64,000 bases of DNA from CAVTYH01 sp963738835. GTDB lineage: Bacteria; Planctomycetota; Planctomycetia; Pirellulales; JADZDJ01. Where the stretch lies: assembly GCA_963738835.1 (NCBI GenBank), contig CAVTYH010000005.1, positions 1 through 64,000 on the forward strand, read 5' to 3'. Positions 58,969 to 64,000 of the stretch are shown in pieces (within the stretch, counting starts at the first letter, position 1; each line of letters opens with the position of its first letter). Both the position numbers and the translations under genes were made by a program. The notes beneath the pieces were generated by a model that ran no database searches, was not told the DNA's origin, and worked only from the letters and a program-made list of their open reading frames with translations.

Positions 58969-59745
58969 CTAGCCCAAATTGGTGCGCCGTCGCAATTCAT
59001 CGCGCAGACGGGCCGCTTCTTCGAACCGCTCCTCCGCAATCGCCGCCTGGAGATCGGAGCGTAGCTGATCCGTGGGATCCGGTGGGGGTGGAGGCAACGC
59101 CGGCTTGCGGGCCACTAGCTGATCTCGCCAGCGTTCCAAGTGAGTCAACTCGCCGCAGCGATCGGCACGATCGAGCTGATCGTACTCTGACAGGAATCGC
59201 CGAATGCCAGCGATGGCAGCATCAATCACCTGAATCGCCGCCTCGTGCTGCTGGAGTTCCACCAGCGGCGTGGCCACCGCCTTGGCGTGCATCATCGTCA
59301 CATAGGGCCGGTACTGATCGAACATCAGCCGATCCTGATCTTTCGCCGCGAACTCGTGAACGAAGGCAAACAGCTTCAGATTCCGCGACGTGTCGCGGGC
59401 ACAAAGTTCGTAACGCTCTAAGTGCCAAAAACTCAGATAGCGATGGTAATACTGCACCCCTTCCCGCAGCAGTAACTGGCAATCGTCGGGTGAAAGCTGA
59501 AAAGATGCACCATCGGGATGGGCGGCGTCGTGCTCTCGCTGGCGACGGCGAAACACTTCGAGCCACGATTCTTGCCCTTCGGGCCGCTCGCCATCGGGCC
59601 GGCCATCGATTTCCATTTGCAGAATGCCCAAGTCGAGCCGCACCTGAATTTTGTCGCGGCCATCATTGCCTGGAATGATGCGCACAGAGAACTGATCAGG
59701 ATTGTGTTCCCAACCGTCGAGAATGGGTTTGATATCTTTTGACAC
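58969..59745 (-). CDS. UVR-motif protein of unknown function
   Basis: About 258 residues, starting with GTG (VSKDIKPILDGWEHNPDQFS). A conserved N-terminal half with VRLDLGILQMEIDGRPDG is followed by a helical part and a C-terminal UVR motif, LQAAIAEERFEEAARLRDEL. UVR motifs mediate contacts between UvrB and UvrC and occur in ClpC and McsA. The protein resembles conserved planctomycete proteins of unknown function. GTG 59745 is preferred over an upstream Met because the conserved sequence starts there. Confidence 0.65.
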   Translation of the reverse strand: MSKDIKPILDGWEHNPDQFSVRIIPGNDGRDKIQVRLDLGILQMEIDGRPDGERPEGQESWLEVFRRRQREHDAAHPDGASFQLSPDDCQLLLREGVQYYHRYLSFWHLERYELCARDTSRNLKLFAFVHEFAAKDQDRLMFDQYRPYVTMMHAKAVATPLVELQQHEAAIQVIDAAIAGIRRFLSEYDQLDRADRCGELTHLERWRDQLVARKPALPPPPPDPTDQLRSDLQAAIAEERFEEAARLRDELRRRTNLG

Positions 59746-59947
59746 GGCACAAACTTGGCGGTAGGTGGCAGGCAGTGCGGCGTCGCCAACAATGGCCACC
59801 ACGGCGCACAGTCTCCCACCATAATGCGTTCGGATGCCGAGTGCGACAAGGGGAGAAGAAAACTGCACCCGGACCGCCATTCCGGGGCAACAAACGCAAT
59901 CGTCGTAGCTACAGTTATTTACTGTTGGCCGTCTGCTACCTGCTCAA

Positions 59948-61108
59948 TCACTGGCTCTGTTCCTGGTTCACCGGTTCCATCGCCTTGGTGTTCCGTTCCA
60001 CGGCCAGCACGATGGTCCGCTGTGAAGTGCCGTCCTTGGTGCTGGCAACCAGCGGAATTACCTGGCGACGATTCGGCAAATCGAGCCGCACACTGAAGCT
60101 GCCATCGGGACGCAGCTTAATGGGAGCACCCTGTAGTGTGACATTGGCATCGGGATGGGTCGTGCCGTGGATGATCATTTCGGCTTCCACGTGGAATCGG
60201 AGCACTCGATCGCGCGGCACCAGTGCCTCGACCCCGCCGCCATAACGATTGCCGAGCGACGAACCGACTGGACGCCGCAGACGCTCCTCGAGCACTTCTT
60301 GCAGCTCGCTGGAATTCGACTCGGTCGAATATCCGCCGCTCATGGCATAGATCTTATCGCAGTTCTCAACCACATCGGTCCAATGGTTGTCGAGTTTTTC
60401 GCTGCTGGTGGATGCCGGGGTGGTCACTGTATTGCTGCGAGCCAACGAGAAAAACCGGCCCGTCCCGGACAAATAACCGATTTCCAGGCGATACGTTTGC
60501 GGCGGTTCAGCAACATCGACATACCAATTCTTCACACCGCCATGAATTGAGATGTCGCGCATCACGCACTCCGAGGCGGTTGAAGAGCCGGGTGAGGAAA
60601 CGTGAATCAAACGCAAAATCGGTTTTGCAGCGTGCCACTGCTCGCCCAACGCAGCCTGGGCCCGAACGACTCCCGCTGCTGTCAACTCCCAATAAGCGTG
60701 CAGCCAAAATGGACCCCGTACCATGACGACCAGGCGATCCTTTGCCGGAGCGCCATTGCAGCCATCGAGAACGTCGGTTGCTAAAATCTTGGCTCGCATC
60801 AGCCGCACTTTGGCTTGCTCTAGGCGTTTGGCGATCCGCGGATTTTGCGCTGCCCTGCTGAGCGGCCGACTAGAACCGTTGCGACTGATGCTTGTGCGAA
60901 CGCGGGAAACACTGGGCTTCATCGAACGACTAGTCGGAACCATCTTCTTGCTGCCAGTTTTGCTTCCATTGGCACTTGATTCGGCGGTCTGCATCAACGC
61001 TCGCACCAGTTGATCTTTGCGCATCGAGTGCCAACCGTGAACGCCTCGTTTGCGGGCCATGTCGGCCAAATCCTTGAGACTGCGGGTACGCAATGTTTGA
61101 GCGGTCAT
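59948..61108 (-). CDS. Rho N-terminal-like / DUF4912 protein
   Basis: N-terminal 40 residues (LKDLADMARKRGVHGWHSMR) match the Rho N-terminal SAP-like fold that binds nucleic acid. After a basic linker the DUF4912 domain follows (LVVMVRGPFWLHAYWELTAA, VDVAEPPQTYRLEIGYLSG). The C-terminal third has beta strands (FHVEAEMIIHGTTHPDANVT and GSFSVRLDLPNRRQVIPLVA). The role is unknown; the same two-domain pairing is seen in other bacteria. Confidence 0.8.
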   Translation of the reverse strand: MTAQTLRTRSLKDLADMARKRGVHGWHSMRKDQLVRALMQTAESSANGSKTGSKKMVPTSRSMKPSVSRVRTSISRNGSSRPLSRAAQNPRIAKRLEQAKVRLMRAKILATDVLDGCNGAPAKDRLVVMVRGPFWLHAYWELTAAGVVRAQAALGEQWHAAKPILRLIHVSSPGSSTASECVMRDISIHGGVKNWYVDVAEPPQTYRLEIGYLSGTGRFFSLARSNTVTTPASTSSEKLDNHWTDVVENCDKIYAMSGGYSTESNSSELQEVLEERLRRPVGSSLGNRYGGGVEALVPRDRVLRFHVEAEMIIHGTTHPDANVTLQGAPIKLRPDGSFSVRLDLPNRRQVIPLVASTKDGTSQRTIVLAVERNTKAMEPVNQEQSQ

Positions 61109-62029
61109 ACGCGGACATCCTCCGCTTTACCCGACGAATCACATCAGCGTGCTTCGCCGGAATATAAAGGGTGATTTAGAGAATCGTCCCTGACGTATAA
61201 CTCGCAAACCCCTCGGCAGTCCTTAACCGGATGAGGTGACGTTTACAAGTCGACAAACGCTGGCAGGTGGGAATGGTTGCTCCGCGTTGCCACAATCGCG
61301 AAGCGCGGCTCATCAGCGGGGGCCGTCCCTACCCGACCGACCTTGTCCGTAACACTCTGACGTCGAAAAACTATCTCCCCGAGCACTAACGGCAGTTAGA
61401 ATGAACCGAGATCGCAAATCGGTCGAGATCGGCACGGCCCCTCAGAACTGCGTTTATCTTTTGCCTATTCTTGCCCCTCTGGGAGCACAAGTAGTGACCA
61501 ATTTCCTAAACTGGCCAGTCCGAATACACCCATTAAGTAGAGTTTAATCAAATTGCACGAAAAACGCAATCATTTCAAGGGCTGTAATACCCGGTTTTCA
61601 AAAAATCACCGTCGGCGCAATTCTTTTGTTCACAATGTGTTGGGGGAAAACTAAATCGGCTAGTTGGTGAGTCGGATTTAGTTGAAATCAGAGCGAGTTC
61701 GTTCGACTGCTTTGAATCGGGTGCCAAGTCGCGCCAAGGCCGCAACTCGGTGACCTTACAAGGCCCCGTCTTCGTGCCCGAATTGCTCGTGGAGCAAGGG
61801 GATGCGACGGCCTAATCTATTTTGTGAAAAAAATCACGAATTATCGTTCGGCGCTCGTTGACGCCTCATAAATCCTGAATTACATTGACCGTCCTTAACT
61901 GGCGCGGCACGTCGACTGGCGGTTGGTGCAAGCTCTGTTTGGTGCGGTGTTGAGGCCGGTTTTCACTCGGGTGAACCGACAGCAACGATTTCTGACACAA
62001 CAGGTTCGTGAATCAGAGATCGCCCTTTC
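61109..62029. promoter_or_regulatory. About 920-base region upstream of the atp operon
   Basis: No credible gene in either strand. It is less G+C-rich than its surroundings in places (61600-61700 and 61800-61870). A partial inverted repeat (tttgtgaaaaaaatcacgaa) occurs at 61820-61841. It should hold the promoter of the atp operon and perhaps that of the divergent DUF4912 gene; I cannot assign the boxes. Confidence 0.4.
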
Positions 62030-62290
62030 ATGGACCGCCCCCCTGCGGACGATCGCTCGGCACTTTCCCTAGCTTGGTCTTGGGCCACGCGGGTTATCGT
62101 CGTCGCTGCCACGATGGTTGTTCCAGCGCTCGTCGGAGCTTGGATTGATCGAAAGTTAGGCATCGTTGCGGTCTGCATGTTGATTGGACTGGCCATCGGA
62201 GTGACTGCGGCCATTATCCAATTGATTGGGATCGCGAAAGAGTCTGAGTCGCAAGGTTCGCGCAACAAAAACAAACCTCCGCCAACGTGA
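62030..62290 (+). CDS. atpZ: AtpZ/AtpI-type small membrane protein
   Basis: 86 residues with two membrane helices (VIVVAATMVVPALVGAWIDR, then KLGIVAVCMLIGLAIGVTAA). Matches the AtpZ group, a proposed Mg2+/Ca2+ channel and c-ring assembly aid found at the start of atp operons. Its stop overlaps the next start (TGATG). Confidence 0.75.
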   Translation: MDRPPADDRSALSLAWSWATRVIVVAATMVVPALVGAWIDRKLGIVAVCMLIGLAIGVTAAIIQLIGIAKESESQGSRNKNKPPPT

Positions 62291-62712
62291 TGCTCTCAGC
62301 TCGAGATCGTCTTGCCCGATTGCACCCAACAGGGCGCTGTGCTTTGGTGGCGTTTGTACTCATGGCTGCGCTGGCGCTGGCCGCGCCTCTCGGGTTTGCT
62401 CTGCACGGAACTGCCGGTGCCTGGGCTGCAATCGCCGCCGCTGCGACGGTGTGGATTGCGTCTGTGGCGGCTCTTTTAGCCGCGGAGTTTTTCCACGGGC
62501 CTTATGATGCTCTTTGGGGGCTCTTGTTTGGAATGGGAATCCGGATGTCGTTGCCTTTGGCGGCATGCATGCTGGTGCATTTCCAGAAGGCCGAATTGGC
62601 TGCGGCCGGCTTCGTTTTTTTCGTGCTCGGCTTTTACCTTGTGGCGTTGCCCATTGATACGCTGCTTGCAATTTCACGATTGAACAATCGCACCAGGTCC
62701 GACCTGCACTAA
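62290..62712 (+). CDS. atpI: ATP synthase subunit I (AtpI)
   Basis: About 140 residues with four hydrophobic helices, e.g. ALVAFVLMAALALAAPLGFA and AAGFVFFVLGFYLVALPIDT. Position between atpZ and atpB supports AtpI, an assembly factor for the c ring. ATG 62290 lies in the TGATG overlap; GTG 62287 is another possibility. Confidence 0.6.
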   Translation: MLSARDRLARLHPTGRCALVAFVLMAALALAAPLGFALHGTAGAWAAIAAAATVWIASVAALLAAEFFHGPYDALWGLLFGMGIRMSLPLAACMLVHFQKAELAAAGFVFFVLGFYLVALPIDTLLAISRLNNRTRSDLH

Positions 62713-62733
62713 CCGTTTTCGATAACTCGTCAG

Positions 62734-63621
62734 ATGGCTGATTCCGCAGAACATCACAACCCGTTTGAACCCGGCCACCTTATCGGCCACGTGCAGGATT
62801 CGATTGAATTCGAAGTCCCCAAGTTCCTTGCGCCACCGGACGGAAAAATCAGGCTGATTCAGCCGTTTTATACTTCGACGACGAAGAACAGCGGACCTTT
62901 CGTTCCGCCGGAGTTAAAGTTCACCAAGTTCATGGTGATCGAACTGATCGTCGCCTTGCTGATGGTCGTGATCTTCGTCCGCCTGGCCAACCACATGCGG
63001 AAGACCGACACCCCGCGCGGCAAAGGCTGGAATATGTTCGAAGCGATTCTAGTTTTCCTCCGCGACCAGGTTGCCCGGCCGGCCATTGGTCACCACGATG
63101 CCGATAGGTTCTTGCCGTTCATTTGGACGATTTTCTTTTTCGTGCTGTTCTGTAATCTCTTCGGGTTGATCCCCTGGGCTGGTTCACCTACGGGGGCTCT
63201 GGCTACCACGCTTGCTTTGGCAATCTGCACGTTCGCTGTGGTTCTTGGCGCTGGCATGTCGAAATTGGGATTTCTTGGTTTCTGGAAAGCTCAGATGCCG
63301 CATCTCGATCTGCCGTGGGCGATGTGGATTCCCATGGCGATCATTATTTTCCCGATTGAAATCATCGGCCTTTTAATTCGTCACGGTGTATTGGCAATTC
63401 GTCTTTTAGCCAACATGATGGGCGGGCACTTGGTGCTAGCCGTCATTTTAAGTTTCATCGTGGCCGTAGCCGGCCATGCGGTGTTTTGGGGCGTGATGCC
63501 AGTCAGCGTCTTAGGGGCAACGGCGCTGAGCATGCTGGAGTTGTTCGTGGGCGTTTTGCAGGCTTACATTTTCACCTTTTTGTCGGCCCTCTTTATCGGC
63601 ATGGCGGTTCACCCGCACTAA
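62734..63621 (+). CDS. atpB: ATP synthase subunit a
   Basis: 295 residues, proton-path subunit of the membrane Fo sector. Five to six helices; the essential Arg is Arg223 in HGVLAIRLLANMMGGHLVLA. LPFIWTIFFFVLFCNLFGLI and FPIEIIGLLIRHG are typical. N-terminal 60 residues are soluble. A charged loop precedes the first helix. Confidence 0.95.
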   Translation: MADSAEHHNPFEPGHLIGHVQDSIEFEVPKFLAPPDGKIRLIQPFYTSTTKNSGPFVPPELKFTKFMVIELIVALLMVVIFVRLANHMRKTDTPRGKGWNMFEAILVFLRDQVARPAIGHHDADRFLPFIWTIFFFVLFCNLFGLIPWAGSPTGALATTLALAICTFAVVLGAGMSKLGFLGFWKAQMPHLDLPWAMWIPMAIIIFPIEIIGLLIRHGVLAIRLLANMMGGHLVLAVILSFIVAVAGHAVFWGVMPVSVLGATALSMLELFVGVLQAYIFTFLSALFIGMAVHPH

Positions 63622-63674
63622 AGCGAAAAGCCTTTGCCGCGACGGGCCAAAAATCTTTTACAGGAGACTTTCGA

Positions 63675-63992
63675 GTGAACAAGTTGACGCGAATTCTGGT
63701 TCTCGTCGGATTGGTGCTGTTGATCGCTTCCCCGGTGTTTGCACAGCCCGCGGGCACGCCGACGGCAAGTATGGAAAGGGGCAGCATGAACCTGGGCAGC
63801 GCCATCGGCGCTGGTATCGTGCTGTTGGGCGCTGGTCTCGGCATCGGCCGCATCGGTTCATCGGCGGTCGAGAGCATGGCGCGCCAGCCGGAAGTGGCAG
63901 CTCAGATTCAGACGGCAATGATTATCGCGGCGGCCCTGATCGAAGGTGCCACGTTCTTCGCTCTGATTGTTTGTATGCTGTTCAATACATAG
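63675..63992 (+). CDS. atpE: ATP synthase subunit c
   Basis: Starts with GTG 63675; GGAG lies nearby upstream. The mature two-helix hairpin (LGSAIGAGIVLLGAGLGIGR, then AMIIAAALIEGATFFALIVC) carries the ion-binding Glu90. The N-terminal 30 residues (RILVLVGLVLLIASPVFAQ) form a signal-like third hydrophobic segment before the hairpin. The Glu-Gly after Leu-Ile is typical of proton-binding c rings. Eight bases remain to the window end. Confidence 0.93.
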   Translation: MNKLTRILVLVGLVLLIASPVFAQPAGTPTASMERGSMNLGSAIGAGIVLLGAGLGIGRIGSSAVESMARQPEVAAQIQTAMIIAAALIEGATFFALIVCMLFNT

Positions 63993-64000
63993 TCCGCACG

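Overview
The window joins two sequences of different origin. Positions 1 to about 7.6-7.9 kb are very G+C-rich and read like an actinobacterium; the aldehyde dehydrogenase, GGDEF protein and sugar ABC genes resemble those of deep soil lineages such as Thermoleophilia. Every gene that lies wholly in this part is broken by one or more frameshifts. From about 7.96 kb to the end the composition drops and the genes are those of a flagellated planctomycete (Pirellulales-like): BBP7-type outer-membrane barrel, YTV-repeat Cys-rich protein, DUF11 lipoprotein, secreted intradiol dioxygenase, a planctomycete-style flagellar operon and the start of an atp operon. I regard the left part as most likely an assembly chimera, less likely a decayed transferred island. 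The planctomycete part also carries about a dozen single-base frameshifts, several in homopolymer runs, which suggests uncorrected long-read indels.

Layout. 1-7.5 kb: a partial hypothetical gene, a GGDEF protein, then on the minus strand a CUT1 sugar ABC system (binding protein, two permeases, ATPase) followed by an aldehyde dehydrogenase. 8-9.9 kb: cvpA-tauE-DUF1634 operon. 10-14.4 kb: YdjM-like membrane protein, dtd, ZIP transporter, a membrane protein, pdxA. 14.4-19 kb: envelope proteins, including an operon of two paralogous exported proteins and a DUF11 lipoprotein. 19-22.3 kb: a repeat-rich gap, small membrane proteins, and a TlpA-like thioredoxin whose reading frame is continuous with an upstream superinfection-immunity-like protein. 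22.5-31.2 kb: aminotransferase, dioxygenase, clpX, KDPG aldolase, a large secreted protein, holA. 31.5-35 kb: porin-like barrel, YTV protein, BamE-like lipoprotein.

35-53.1 kb is one long minus-strand flagellar cluster, in transcription order flgB, flgC, fliE, fliF, fliG, fliH, fliI, fliJ, a MotE-like gene, fliK, flgD, flgE, fliL, fliN, fliO, fliP, fliQ, fliR, flhB. Upstream on the same strand are a TPR protein, a FlgN-like gene and a sensor kinase/sigma-54 activator pair (FlrB/FlrC type) that probably controls the flagellar genes. FliM, FlhA, flagellin and MotA/B are not in the window. The right end holds a UVR-motif protein, a Rho-N/DUF4912 protein, a leader of about 0.9 kb, and atpZ-atpI-atpB-atpE.

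No completely new system is obvious. The most distinctive signals are a palindromic repeat cluster inserted in frame in an aminotransferase, several families of dispersed palindromes and word-like repeats that fill the gaps between flagellar genes, a hook protein with a tandem Fn3-like insertion, FlhB with NPTE in place of NPTH, FliN with two FliM-like N-terminal motifs, and the immunity/thioredoxin continuous frame. I saw no tRNA, rRNA, CRISPR array or transposase.
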